Assembly (NCBI GenBank): GCA_035690725.1
Contig: DASSKF010000069.1
Location: 1-29,233 of the forward strand
Length of the DNA stretch: 29,233 bases
Direction of reading: 5' to 3'
From: DASSKF01 sp035690725
Lineage (GTDB): Bacteria; Actinomycetota; Actinomycetes; Actinomycetales; Dermatophilaceae
Positions 1 to 7,614 of this stretch are shown here, piece by piece. Each line of letters begins with the position of its first letter. Positions within the stretch are counted from its first letter, which is position 1. The translations under genes were made by a program, and so were the position numbers. Under the pieces are notes generated by a model. The model had not been told where the DNA came from. It saw nothing but the letters and a program-made list of their open reading frames with translations, and made no database searches.

Positions 1-1
1 G

Positions 2-1129
2 CCGGGGTCCAGCGTGCTGGTGCTCGAGAAGGAGCACCGGGTCGCCTACCACCAGACCGGGCACAACAGCGGGGTGATCCACTCCGGGATCTACTACGCC
101 CCCGGCAGCCTCAAGGCCGAGCTGTGCCGGCGCGGCGCCGAGGCGACCAAGGCGTTCTGCCGGGAGCACGCGATCCCGTTCGAGACGCCCGGCAAGCTGC
201 TCGTGGCCACCGACGGGCGCGAGGCCGCCCGGATGGAGGCGCTGCACGAGCGCGCGGGGGTGAACGGGATCGCCGTCGAGCGGGTCTCGGCGCGTGAGCT
301 CGTCGCGATGGAGCCGAACGTGACCGGCGTCGGCGCCCTGCTCGTGCACGCGACCGGGATCGTCGACTACACGCGGGTGAGCGCGGCCATGGCGGACGTG
401 GTCCGGGCCCGGGGCGGTCGGGTCGAGTACGGCCAGCAGGCCACGGCGATCGAGGAGTCACCCTCGTCGGTGACCGTCACCGCCTCCGGGCAGCGCTACA
501 CCGCACGCCACCTCGTGGCCTGCGCCGGCCTGCAGGCCGACCGGGTCGCCCGGCTGGCCGGGCTGGCGCCGGACGTGCAGATCGTGCCGTTCCGCGGGGA
601 GTACTACCGGCTGCCGGCGCACCGGACGGGGTTCGTGCAGCGCCTCATCTACCCGATCCCGGACCCGGACCTGCCGTTCCTCGGCGTCCACCTCACGCCG
701 ATGATCGACGGCAGCATCACGGTCGGGCCGAACGCGGTGCTCGGCACGGCGCGGGAGGGCTACCGGAAGTACTCCTTCGCCGGCGCGGACGTCCGGGAGT
801 ACCTGGCGTTCCCCGGCATGTGGCAGCTCGCCCGGCACAACGTGCGGACCGGGCTGCGCGAGCTGCGCAACTCGGTGTTCAAGCGGGGCTACCTCGCCGC
901 CGCGCGGACCTACGCGCCGGGGCTGCAGGCGTCCGACCTGCTGCCGATGGAGGCGGGGATCCGCGCGCAGGCGGTCCGCCGGGACGGGTCGCTCGTGGAC
1001 GACTTCCTCTTCCTGCGCACCGACCGGACGCTCCACGTGGCGAACGCGCCCTCGCCCGCGGCGACCTCGGCGATCCCGATCGGTGAGCGCATCGCCGGGC
1101 AGCTGCTGGAGGGCGCAGCGCGCCGGTGA
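2..1129 (+). CDS. lhgO: L-2-hydroxyglutarate oxidase, 5' partial
   Basis: FAD-dependent oxidoreductase of the DAO superfamily that oxidises L-2-hydroxyglutarate to 2-oxoglutarate. The frame is open from base 2, so the true start and the N-terminal FAD-binding glycine motif lie before the window; the GTG at 14 is internal. The block HQTGHNSGVIHSGIYY, with the following Pro-Gly-Ser-Leu-Lys-Ala, is the hallmark of the LhgO/YgaF family. The C-terminus has the usual ATSAIPIGERIA stretch that closes the FAD site. About 375 residues are present, so only a short N-terminal piece is missing. The stop is 27 bp from the end of the convergent dehydrogenase gene. Family assignment is firm; the substrate is by family only. 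Confidence 0.9.
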   Translation, partial: PGSSVLVLEKEHRVAYHQTGHNSGVIHSGIYYAPGSLKAELCRRGAEATKAFCREHAIPFETPGKLLVATDGREAARMEALHERAGVNGIAVERVSARELVAMEPNVTGVGALLVHATGIVDYTRVSAAMADVVRARGGRVEYGQQATAIEESPSSVTVTASGQRYTARHLVACAGLQADRVARLAGLAPDVQIVPFRGEYYRLPAHRTGFVQRLIYPIPDPDLPFLGVHLTPMIDGSITVGPNAVLGTAREGYRKYSFAGADVREYLAFPGMWQLARHNVRTGLRELRNSVFKRGYLAAARTYAPGLQASDLLPMEAGIRAQAVRRDGSLVDDFLFLRTDRTLHVANAPSPAATSAIPIGERIAGQLLEGAARR

Positions 1130-1156
1130 GCGCACGGCATACCGGGGTGCGAGCGT

Positions 1157-2017
1157 TCAGAGAACGGGGCGGCCTCCCGTGACGGCGACGCGCGCACCCG
1201 AGACGTAGCTGCCCTCGTCCGAGGCGAGCAGCACGAACACCGGTGCCACCTCGGCCGGTTGGCCGGGCCGCCCGAGCGGGGTGTCGGCGCCGAACGACTC
1301 CACCTTCTCGGCCGGCATGGTCGAGGGGATGAGCGGCGTCCAGATCGGACCGGGGGCAACGCTGTTCACCCGGATGCCCCGCGGGCCGAGCAGCTGGGCG
1401 AGCGCGGCCGCCATGTTCGCCAGACCCGCCTTGGTCACGTCGTAGGGGAACAGCGTCGGCGTCGGGGTGTCCGAGTTGACCGAGGACGTGGCGATGATCG
1501 CCGACCCCGGCTCCAGGTGCGGCAGCGCCGCCTTGGTCAGGTAGAAGAACGCGCCCAGATTGGTGCCGAGCGTGTGCTGCCACTCCTCGTCGCTGACGTC
1601 CTCCACGGTCTCGTGCGTCATCTGGTATGCCGCGTTGTTGACCAGCACGTCCAGTCGCCCGAGCTCGTGCACGGCCCGGTCCACGAGGCCGCGGCAGTGC
1701 TCCGGGTCCTGGACGTCGCCCGGCACGAGCACGCACCGCCGGCCCGCGTCCTCCACCCAGTGCTGGGTGTCCTTGGCGTCCTCGTGCTCGTCGAGGTAGG
1801 ACACGAGCACGTCGGCACCCTCCCGGGCGAAGGCGATCGCGACGGCCTTGCCGATCCCGCTGTCGGCGCCGGTGATGAGGGCGACCTTGCCCTCGAGACG
1901 GCCCTGCCCGCGGTAGCTGTGCTCGCCGTGGTCGGCCTGCGGCTGCAGCTGGCCCTCGGTGCCGGGCGGGCGTTGCTGTTGGGCAGGCTGGGGCTGCTGG
2001 CTCGGCTGCTGGGTCAT
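1157..2017 (-). CDS. SDR family oxidoreductase (YdaD/YhdF type)
   Basis: Short-chain dehydrogenase/reductase of 286 residues, probably NAD(P)-dependent with unknown substrate. The N-terminal ~40 residues are Gln/Pro-rich. They are followed by LEGKVALITG and the Rossmann motif TGADSGIG, then VNNAAYQ (NNAG-type motif) and a catalytic Ser region. The active-site YDVTK fits YxxxK, and the C-terminal proline/glycine block is PGPIWTPL. The long N-terminal tail is typical of the general-stress SDRs of the YdaD/YhdF subgroup. The ATG at 2017 is chosen because the frame upstream of it belongs to a decayed Uma2-type gene that merely happens to be open into this one. A longer start would create a spurious fusion. 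Confidence 0.88.
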   Translation of the reverse strand: MTQQPSQQPQPAQQQRPPGTEGQLQPQADHGEHSYRGQGRLEGKVALITGADSGIGKAVAIAFAREGADVLVSYLDEHEDAKDTQHWVEDAGRRCVLVPGDVQDPEHCRGLVDRAVHELGRLDVLVNNAAYQMTHETVEDVSDEEWQHTLGTNLGAFFYLTKAALPHLEPGSAIIATSSVNSDTPTPTLFPYDVTKAGLANMAAALAQLLGPRGIRVNSVAPGPIWTPLIPSTMPAEKVESFGADTPLGRPGQPAEVAPVFVLLASDEGSYVSGARVAVTGGRPVL

Positions 2018-2059
2018 GGGCGTTCGGTACCCCGGTCCGGCGGTGCCTATGCGGTGCGT

Positions 2060-2330
2060 GCGCCGCGCCCGCTTCAGGTGCAGGTCGATCGTCCGGGTGC
2101 TGGACGAGAGCACCTCGACGGCCAGCAACGGCGGCACCCGAAGGTCCCGGCCACCGAGGTCGGAGCGATGGGCGACGAACAGGTGCGGTTGAAGCACGCT
2201 GTCCTCGGCGAGCACGACGTCCGCGGGGGCGAAGAGCACGGTGAGGTCGCCCGGCGCAGCCGCCCGAAGCGCGTCATACAGGCGGGCGAGCACGAGCTGG
2301 TGCCCGGGGAAGGGCGGTCACAGCCACCAT
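2060..2330 (-). pseudogene. Uma2-family (DUF820) endonuclease-like gene remnant
   Basis: A good ribosome binding site (AGGAGG) precedes an ATG at 2330, and the first residues MVAVTALPRAP look like a Uma2-family N-terminus. That frame then stops. A second frame carries the family core: DLTVLFAPADVVL, then LQPHLFVAHRSD, then LAVEVLSSSTRTIDLHLKRA, which covers part of the PD-(D/E)XK-like fold. The segment between them is missing (roughly 50 residues by comparison with the family), and the C-terminal third is gone. The open frame runs into the downstream dehydrogenase gene. I read this as a deletion plus frameshift remnant. Coordinates are approximate. Confidence 0.6.
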
Positions 2331-2363
2331 GGTGCCTCCTTCGAGCCATGGGCCGCAGAGAGG

Positions 2364-2382
2364 TAAGGTAAGGCTCGCCTTA
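2364..2382 (+). promoter_or_regulatory. DtxR/IdeR-type iron box
   Basis: The 19-bp palindromic sequence TAAGGTAAGGCTCGCCTTA matches the iron-box consensus (TTAGGTTAGGCTAACCTAA) at 14 of 19 positions. It lies 50 bp before the start of the siderophore-interacting protein. By analogy with IdeR/DtxR operators it should repress the downstream uptake genes when iron is sufficient. Confidence 0.8.
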
Positions 2383-2432
2383 GTCGGCACTGCCGTGCCA
2401 GACGTGACGAACCCGCCCGACCCGGAGGTCCC

Positions 2433-3440
2433 GTGTCCGCCGTCTCCGCCGCGCCCGTCGCCCCGCCGGTGGCGCCCTACCGTCCCTTCGACGTCACCGT
2501 CCACGCGGTGCGACAGCTCAGCCCGCACTTCACCCGGGTCACGTTCGCCGGCGACGACCTCCACCTGTTCGGGGACACCTGCCTGGACCAGCGGGTCAAG
2601 GTCGTGCTGCCCCTGCCGGGGCCGGCGGACCCGTTCGCCCACCTGCCCCGGCACGCCGACTGGTACGCCCGCTGGCGCGAGTTGCCCGAGCACCGGCGCA
2701 ACCCGTTCCGCACCTACACCGTGCGGGCGGTGCGGGCGGTGCGCTCCCCCGCAGGCGGGAGGCACCCCCAGCCGGCTCGCGAGGTCGACATCGACTTCGT
2801 CCGGCACGGCGACGGCGGCCCGGCCTCCCGGTGGGTGGAGGCAGCCCGGCCCGGGGACCCGGTCGTCCTGATCGGGCCGGACGCCCGCGCCGAGAGCGCC
2901 ACCGTCGGCGTCGAGTGGAAGCCCGGCCCCGCCCGCACCGTGCTGCTCGCCGGGGACGAGACCGCGGTGCCCGCGATCACCTCGATCCTGGAGTCGCTGC
3001 CCGCCGACACGGCCGGGCAGGCGTTCCTGGAGGTACCCACCGACGCCGACCGCCTGGGGATGCCACCCGCGTCCGGGGGTCCGCTGCGCGTGCCCGCCGG
3101 CGTCGAGGTGCACTGGCTGCCGCGCGGGGACCGGCCGCACGGCGAGCGCCTCCGGTATGCCGTGCGCTCCCTCCTCGCCGTCCGTCCCGCGGGCGGGCCC
3201 CTCCCCGATCCGTCTGCGTGCGAGGACATCGACGTCGAGACCGAGCTGGGGGCACCGCCCGCTTGCGGGGGACTCTGGGAGACCCCCGAGCTCGCCGTCG
3301 AGGCCGACGCCTTCGCCTGGCTGGCCGGGGAGGCGAAGACGATCGCCGACCTGCGCCGCCACCTCGTCCGCGAACGCGGCTGGCCCCGGCGCCAGGTGGC
3401 GTTCATGGGCTACTGGCGTGAGGGCCGGGCCGAGGCGTGA
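2433..3440 (+). CDS. Siderophore-interacting protein (ferric-siderophore reductase, SIP family)
   Basis: Flavin-dependent cytosolic reductase of 335 residues expected to release iron from imported ferric siderophores. The N-terminal half is a ferredoxin-reductase-like FAD domain, with the flavin motif RTYTVRAVR near residue 91. The C-terminal SIP domain contains GDETAVPAI and ends with FMGYWREGRAE, typical of the family. The GTG start has GGAGG four bases upstream. Three 25-bp palindromic elements (2746, 3055, 3247) sit in frame and add short Pro/Gly/Ala segments such as GAPPACGG, between otherwise family-like blocks. They should map to loops. First gene after the iron box and head of the uptake operon. 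Confidence 0.92.
   Translation: MSAVSAAPVAPPVAPYRPFDVTVHAVRQLSPHFTRVTFAGDDLHLFGDTCLDQRVKVVLPLPGPADPFAHLPRHADWYARWRELPEHRRNPFRTYTVRAVRAVRSPAGGRHPQPAREVDIDFVRHGDGGPASRWVEAARPGDPVVLIGPDARAESATVGVEWKPGPARTVLLAGDETAVPAITSILESLPADTAGQAFLEVPTDADRLGMPPASGGPLRVPAGVEVHWLPRGDRPHGERLRYAVRSLLAVRPAGGPLPDPSACEDIDVETELGAPPACGGLWETPELAVEADAFAWLAGEAKTIADLRRHLVRERGWPRRQVAFMGYWREGRAEA
2746..2770 (-). repeat. 25-bp palindromic element, copy A (in frame in SIP gene)
   Basis: Read on the minus strand it matches copy D (9083) at 22 of 25 bases: TGGGGGTGCC followed by TCCCGCCTGCGGGGG. It adds residues close to SPAGGRHPQP to the siderophore-interacting protein without breaking the frame. Confidence 0.6.
3055..3079 (+). 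repeat. 25-bp palindromic element, copy B (in frame in SIP gene)
   Basis: Diverged copy, 19 of 25 bases identical to copy D. It has TGGGGATGCC followed by ACCCGCGTCCGGGGG and encodes LGMPPASGG within the SIP domain. This is the weakest of the four copies. Confidence 0.45.
3247..3271 (+). repeat. 25-bp palindromic element, copy C (in frame in SIP gene)
   Basis: 24 of 25 bases identical to copy D in the ABC exporter gene 5.8 kb away: TGGGGGCACC, one variable base, then CCCGCTTGCGGGGG. Encodes LGAPPACGG. The core CCCGC-TT-GCGGG is self-complementary. Confidence 0.7.
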
Positions 3441-3443
3441 CCG

Positions 3444-3488
3444 AGCAGCACCCACGACAGCAGCACCCACGGCAGCAGCACCCACGAC
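3444..3488 (+). repeat. 15-bp tandem repeat, three copies
   Basis: The unit AGCAGCACCCACGAC is repeated three times (one base differs in the middle copy), followed by a partial fourth unit. It fills most of the 76-bp gap between the siderophore-interacting protein and the lipoprotein gene. Confidence 0.9.
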
Positions 3489-3516
3489 AGCAGGACCGAA
3501 CCAGATGAGGAGCACC

Positions 3517-4602
3517 ATGCACCCGACCCGCCACCGACCGAGCCGCCCCCGAGGCGGCCTGCTCGCCGCCGTCACCGTCGCCGCCGCGCTGGTCCTGGCC
3601 GGCTGCGGGGGGAGCTCGGCCGCGACCGGGGAGGACCGGGGGAGCGGGGGCGCCGCAGCCGGCAGCAGCGGGGGCGACGCGCAGCGCGCGGGCCACTTCC
3701 CGGTCACCATCGACAGCGCCCTCGGGGAGGCCACCATCAGCGAGCCGCCGGAGCGCGTCGTCACCCTCGGGCAGGGCTCGACCGGGACCGCGATCGCGAT
3801 GGGGCACGTGCCGGTCGGTATCGAGAAGTACCCGTGGGGCAGTGACCAGTCCGGCTACCTGCCGTGGGTGCACCAGGCCGTCGAGGAGGCGGGCGCGAAG
3901 CTGCCCCAGCAGTTCACCGGCGGCACCGAGCTCGACATCGAGGCGGTCGCCGCGCTCGAGCCGGACGTCATCCTCGCGCCGTGGTCGGGGATCACCCAGC
4001 AGCAGTACGACCTGCTCTCCCAGATCGCGCCGACGGTCGCCTACCCGGACAAGCCGTGGAGCACCCAGTGGGCCGAGCAGATCCGGATCATCGGCACGGC
4101 GCTCGGTGAGCCGACGGAGGCCCGCGAGGAGATCGCCGAGATCAAGGACCGGTTCGCCCAGGTCCGCGAGCAGAACCCGGGGTTCGCGAAGCACACGTTC
4201 GCCTACACCTACACCAACGGTCCGGGCACGTTCGGGGTCTACCTCAAGGGCGAGCAGCGGGTGGAGATGCTCCGCAAGATGGGCCTCGAGCTGGCGCCCG
4301 CGGTTGCGAAGATGCCGGCCCAGAATGGGAACTGGTACGCCGAGCTCGGCCTGGAGAACGTCGACACGGTCAAGGACGCGGACCTGCTGTTCACCTGGTA
4401 CATGGACGGCAAGAGCCGCAGGCAGCTGATGAAGCAGCCGCTCTACGCCGGCATCCCGGCGATCGAGCGCGGATCCGTGGTCGCCGCCAAGGACCACCCG
4501 TTCGTCACCGCGTCCTCGATGATCAACCCGCTGACCGTGCCGTGGTCGATCGACCGGTACGTCCCGATGATTCACGAGGCGATCGACCACGTTGAGCGCT
4601 GA
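3517..4602 (+). CDS. FepB-like iron-siderophore substrate-binding lipoprotein
   Basis: Extracellular binding protein of 361 residues for a ferric siderophore, class III (TroA/FepB) fold. The signal peptide ends in the lipobox LAGC with the lipidated Cys at residue 30, followed by a Gly/Ser-rich tether. Family blocks include PPERVVTLGQGSTGTAIAMG, LDIEAVAALEPDVILAPW and a long linking helix. It resembles the enterobactin/catecholate-type FepB group, but the siderophore cannot be named from sequence. The ATG at 3517 is favoured because GAGGAG precedes it at good spacing; an in-frame ATG at 3505 is possible. It lies 76 bp after the reductase gene and its stop precedes the first permease. Confidence 0.93.
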   Translation: MHPTRHRPSRPRGGLLAAVTVAAALVLAGCGGSSAATGEDRGSGGAAAGSSGGDAQRAGHFPVTIDSALGEATISEPPERVVTLGQGSTGTAIAMGHVPVGIEKYPWGSDQSGYLPWVHQAVEEAGAKLPQQFTGGTELDIEAVAALEPDVILAPWSGITQQQYDLLSQIAPTVAYPDKPWSTQWAEQIRIIGTALGEPTEAREEIAEIKDRFAQVREQNPGFAKHTFAYTYTNGPGTFGVYLKGEQRVEMLRKMGLELAPAVAKMPAQNGNWYAELGLENVDTVKDADLLFTWYMDGKSRRQLMKQPLYAGIPAIERGSVVAAKDHPFVTASSMINPLTVPWSIDRYVPMIHEAIDHVER

Positions 4603-4629
4603 GCGAGCCGTCGTCGCCACCCGCGGCAC

Positions 4630-4675
4630 AGTTGCTGAGGAATCGCGCCGCATGGACCGCGATCCCTCAGCAACT
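4630..4675 (+). other. 18-bp inverted repeat enclosing a start codon
   Basis: Left arm GTTGCTGAGGAATCGCG (4631-4647) pairs with CGCGATCCCTCAGCAAC (4658-4674) with one G-T wobble, plus a flanking A-T pair. The 10-base loop CCGCATGGAC holds the ATG at 4652, and the only Shine-Dalgarno-like sequence (GAGGAA) is inside the left arm. Confidence 0.85.
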
Positions 4676-5689
4676 TCGGGCTGGGCGACGGGGGGCAGGG
4701 GGCGGGCGACGTCGTGGCGGCTGGTCGCGCTCGGCGGCGCGCTGGTGCTGCTCGCGCTGGCGGCCGCCGCGAGCCTCGCGTTCGGCAGCCACCCGGTGCC
4801 GATCGGCGACGTGCTGGCCGCGCTCGGCGGCCACGAGGGCACGTATGCCGACCGCGTCGTCGCCAGCCGCGTCCCCCGCACGCTGACCGGCCTGCTCGCG
4901 GGGGCGTGCCTGGCCGTCGCCGGCGTCGTCATGCAGGGCGTGACCCGCAACCCGCTCGGCGACCCGGGCCTGTTCGGCGTCAACCTCGGCGCCGCGGCGG
5001 CCGTCGTCACCGCCTCCGCGTTCCTCGGCATCGGCGGCGCGCCCACGGTCTGGGTCGCGCTCCCGGGCGCCCTGCTCGCCATGGCCGTCGTGTATGCCGT
5101 GGGCTCCGGTCCCAGCGGCGCCACGCCCGTGCGTCTCGTGCTGGCCGGCGCGGTGGTGACCGCCGTGCTGACCGCGTACGTCCAGGTGGTGACGCTGCGC
5201 CTGCCGGAGGTGTTCGACAGCTACCGGTTCTGGGTGGTCGGGTCCCTCGCCGGCAGCCGCACCGGCGACCTCGTCGAGGTGCTGCCGCTGGCGCTGCCCG
5301 CGCTGCTGGTGGTGCTGGCCTCGGCCGGTGCCCTCAACGCGCTCGCCCTGGGCGACCTGACCGCCGCCGGGCTCGGCGCCCACCCGGGCCGGACCCGGGG
5401 CGTCGGCCTCGTCGCGGCCAGCGTGCTGAGCGCCGTCGCGACTGCCGTGGCCGGGCCGATCGCGTTCATCGGCCTCGCCGTGCCGCACCTGGTCCGCGCC
5501 GCCGTCGGCAGCGACCACCGCTGGCAGCTGCCGTTCAGCCTCGTGCTCGGGCCGGCACTGCTGCTCGCCGCCGACGTGGTCGGCCGACTGGTCATCGCAC
5601 CGCGCGAGCTCATGGTCGGCGTCGTCACGGCTTTCGTCGGGGCGCCGTTCCTGCTCGTGGCCGTCCGGCGGATCCGGAGCATCACGTGA
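4652..5689 (+). CDS. FecCD-family siderophore ABC permease 1
   Basis: Integral membrane permease of 345 residues for the ferric-siderophore importer. The BtuC/FecCD signature appears as RVPRTLTGLLAGACLAVAG, followed by GVTRNPLGDPGLFGVNLGA. It has about nine or ten hydrophobic segments and the cytoplasmic coupling region AVAGPIAFIGLAVPHLVR. The ATG at 4652 gives the usual family length. A TTG at 4592, overlapping the lipoprotein gene, would add 20 residues encoded partly by the hairpin. The start codon lies in the loop of that hairpin, which could limit translation relative to the lipoprotein. It overlaps the next permease gene by 4 bp. Confidence 0.92.
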   Translation: MDRDPSATSGWATGGRGRATSWRLVALGGALVLLALAAAASLAFGSHPVPIGDVLAALGGHEGTYADRVVASRVPRTLTGLLAGACLAVAGVVMQGVTRNPLGDPGLFGVNLGAAAAVVTASAFLGIGGAPTVWVALPGALLAMAVVYAVGSGPSGATPVRLVLAGAVVTAVLTAYVQVVTLRLPEVFDSYRFWVVGSLAGSRTGDLVEVLPLALPALLVVLASAGALNALALGDLTAAGLGAHPGRTRGVGLVAASVLSAVATAVAGPIAFIGLAVPHLVRAAVGSDHRWQLPFSLVLGPALLLAADVVGRLVIAPRELMVGVVTAFVGAPFLLVAVRRIRSIT

Positions 5690-6696
5690 CCGCGCCCATG
5701 ACCCGCCGTGCCGACCCGCGCGAGGCCGTCGTCGGTGTCGTGCTGGCAGGCCTGCTGGTCGGTGTCGCGGTGCTCACGCTGACCCTGGGCGAGCTCGGCA
5801 TCCCCCTCGCCGACCTGCCCGGCGCCCTGGCCGGAGGGGCCAGTGGCACCGAGCGCTTCGTGCTCGAGGCGCTGCGCGGCCCCCGGATGCTCGTCGGCCT
5901 CGGCGCCGGCGCCGCGTTCGCCGTCTCCGGGGCCCTGTTCCAGACCGTCACCCGCAACCCGCTGGGCAGTCCCGACGTCATCGGCCTCACCGCGGGAGCC
6001 GGTGCAGGCGCGGCCGCGGCGAGCCTGCTGTGGTCCGGCACGGTGCCGATCCCGGTCGGGGCCGCGGCCGGCGCGCTGGCCGCCGCCGCTGCCGTCTACC
6101 TGACCACGGGGCACGGCTTCTCCTCCCCCGGCCACCTGATCATCGCTGGGATCGGCGTCTCCGCGATGGCCGTGGCGCTGATCCAGTACGTCGTGCTCGT
6201 CGGCCAGCGCGACCAGTCCCTCGCGCTCGCCGGGTACCTCGTGGGCAGCCTGTCCGCCCGGACCTGGCTCAACGTGGCCGTCGTCTGGACCGGGCTGGTG
6301 GTGCTGCTGCCGGTGGCGCTCGCACTGACCCGACGCGTGGAGCTGCTGGAGCTGGGCGACGACCTGGCGGAGGCACTGGGGGCGAGCACCCGGCATACCC
6401 GTTGGTGGGCGGTGGTGGTGGCGGTCGCGCTGGCGACCGTGGCCGTCGCGGTGAGCGGCCCGATCGCGTTCGTGGCGCTGACCGCGCCGCAGGTGGCCAA
6501 GCGGCTCGCCCGCTCGCCGGGGATGCACCTGCTGCTGTCCGCGCTCACCGGCGCGCTGCTGCTCTGCCTCGCCGACCTGCTCGTGCAGCAGGCGCCGGTG
6601 GTGACCGACCTGCCGGTCGGCGTGGTCACCGCGGGCCTGGGCGGCGGCTACCTCGGCTGGCTGCTCGTCCGTGAGTGGAAGAAGGGAACGCTGTGA
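5686..6696 (+). CDS. FecCD-family siderophore ABC permease 2
   Basis: Second permease of the importer, 336 residues, forming the presumed heterodimer with the preceding protein. Family blocks are LRGPRMLVGLGAGAAFAVSG, TVTRNPLGSPDVIGLTAGAG and the coupling segment VAVSGPIAFVALTAPQVAKR. The GTG start at 5686 overlaps the previous stop (GTGA), implying translational coupling; an ATG four codons later is the alternative. The C-terminus ends in a short basic tail after the last membrane segment. The gene overlaps the ATPase gene by 4 bp. Confidence 0.92.
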   Translation: MTAPMTRRADPREAVVGVVLAGLLVGVAVLTLTLGELGIPLADLPGALAGGASGTERFVLEALRGPRMLVGLGAGAAFAVSGALFQTVTRNPLGSPDVIGLTAGAGAGAAAASLLWSGTVPIPVGAAAGALAAAAAVYLTTGHGFSSPGHLIIAGIGVSAMAVALIQYVVLVGQRDQSLALAGYLVGSLSARTWLNVAVVWTGLVVLLPVALALTRRVELLELGDDLAEALGASTRHTRWWAVVVAVALATVAVAVSGPIAFVALTAPQVAKRLARSPGMHLLLSALTGALLLCLADLLVQQAPVVTDLPVGVVTAGLGGGYLGWLLVREWKKGTL

Positions 6697-7472
6697 CCCG
6701 ACTGTTGGCCGCCCGGGAGCTGACCCTGGGCTACGGCGACCGGACCGTCTGCGCGGACCTTTCGCTCGAGCTGCCCGACCGAGGGCTGACGGCGATCGTC
6801 GGACCCAACGGCTGCGGCAAGTCCACGCTGCTCAAGGCGCTGGCGCGCACCCTGCGGCCGCGCTCCGGCGAGGTGCTGCTCGACGGGCGGCCGCTGCGGT
6901 CGTGGACCGCCAAGCAGGTGGCCCGGCGGATCGCGCTGCTGCCGCAGACCCCGGTGGTACCCGAGGCGATCCGGGTGCGCGACCTGGTCGGGCGCGGCCG
7001 GTTCCCGCACCGCGCGCTGCTGCGGTCCTGGACGGCCGACGACCAGCGCGCGGTCGACGAGGCGGTCCGGGTCACCGGCGTCGGCGAGCTGGTGGACCGT
7101 CCGGTCGCCGAGCTGTCCGGCGGGCAGCGGCAGCGGGTCTGGATGGCGATGGTGCTCGCCCAGGACACCCCGGTGCTACTGCTCGACGAGCCGACGACCT
7201 TCCTCGACCTGGCCCACCAGTACGAGCTGATGCGGCTGTGCGCCCGGCACGCCGAGTCCGGGCGCTCGGTCGTGGCGGTGCTGCACGACCTCAACCAGGC
7301 GGCCCGGTTCGCCGACCGGCTGGTGGTGCTGCGCGAGGGAGCGGTGCTGGCGCAGGGGGCACCGTCGGACGTGCTGACCGCCGAGCTGGTGGAGCGGGCC
7401 TTCGGCCTGCGCGCCGTCGTCGTCCCGGACCCGCAGGCGGGCACGCCCATGGTGGTGCCGGCGGCGGGCTAG
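6693..7472 (+). CDS. FepC-like siderophore ABC importer ATPase
   Basis: Cytoplasmic ATP-binding subunit of 259 residues that drives the two permeases. Walker A is GPNGCGKST (residues 37-45), the signature is LSGGQRQR, Walker B is VLLLDEP, and the switch histidine is in VLHDL. The Q-loop is in ALLPQTP. This is the FecE/FepC subgroup, with the typical GRGRFPH segment before the signature. The GTG at 6693 overlaps the upstream stop and has GAAGGG in front; a GTG at 6675 is possible but less likely. It is the last gene of the operon and is followed by a duplicated 42-bp sequence. Confidence 0.94.
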   Translation: MTRLLAARELTLGYGDRTVCADLSLELPDRGLTAIVGPNGCGKSTLLKALARTLRPRSGEVLLDGRPLRSWTAKQVARRIALLPQTPVVPEAIRVRDLVGRGRFPHRALLRSWTADDQRAVDEAVRVTGVGELVDRPVAELSGGQRQRVWMAMVLAQDTPVLLLDEPTTFLDLAHQYELMRLCARHAESGRSVVAVLHDLNQAARFADRLVVLREGAVLAQGAPSDVLTAELVERAFGLRAVVVPDPQAGTPMVVPAAG

Positions 7473-7565
7473 CGGCGCGCCCGAAGCGTGCGTCATCCCC
7501 GAGATCGGGCCTCCGAGGCACCCCGGCGCGCCGGAAGCGTGCGTCATCCCCGAGATCGGGCCTCC
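7473..7565 (+). repeat. 42-bp direct repeat, two copies, 51-bp period
   Basis: Copies at 7473-7514 and 7524-7565 differ by one base. Each contains GAAGCGTGCGTCATC followed by the small inverted repeat CCCGA-GA-TCGGG. They lie between the convergent ATPase and kinase genes. They might act as transcription stops, but there is no T-tract, so that is only a suggestion. Confidence 0.9.
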
Positions 7566-7614
7566 CCGGCAGGGAGGACCCGTCCCTCGGAGCGGCCCGA
7601 GACGCGCACACACG

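Noticed and set aside
1157..2293. 378-residue fused Uma2-dehydrogenase protein
   Set aside because: The N-terminal third is a decayed gene in an accidental common frame; the dehydrogenase has its own start at 2017.
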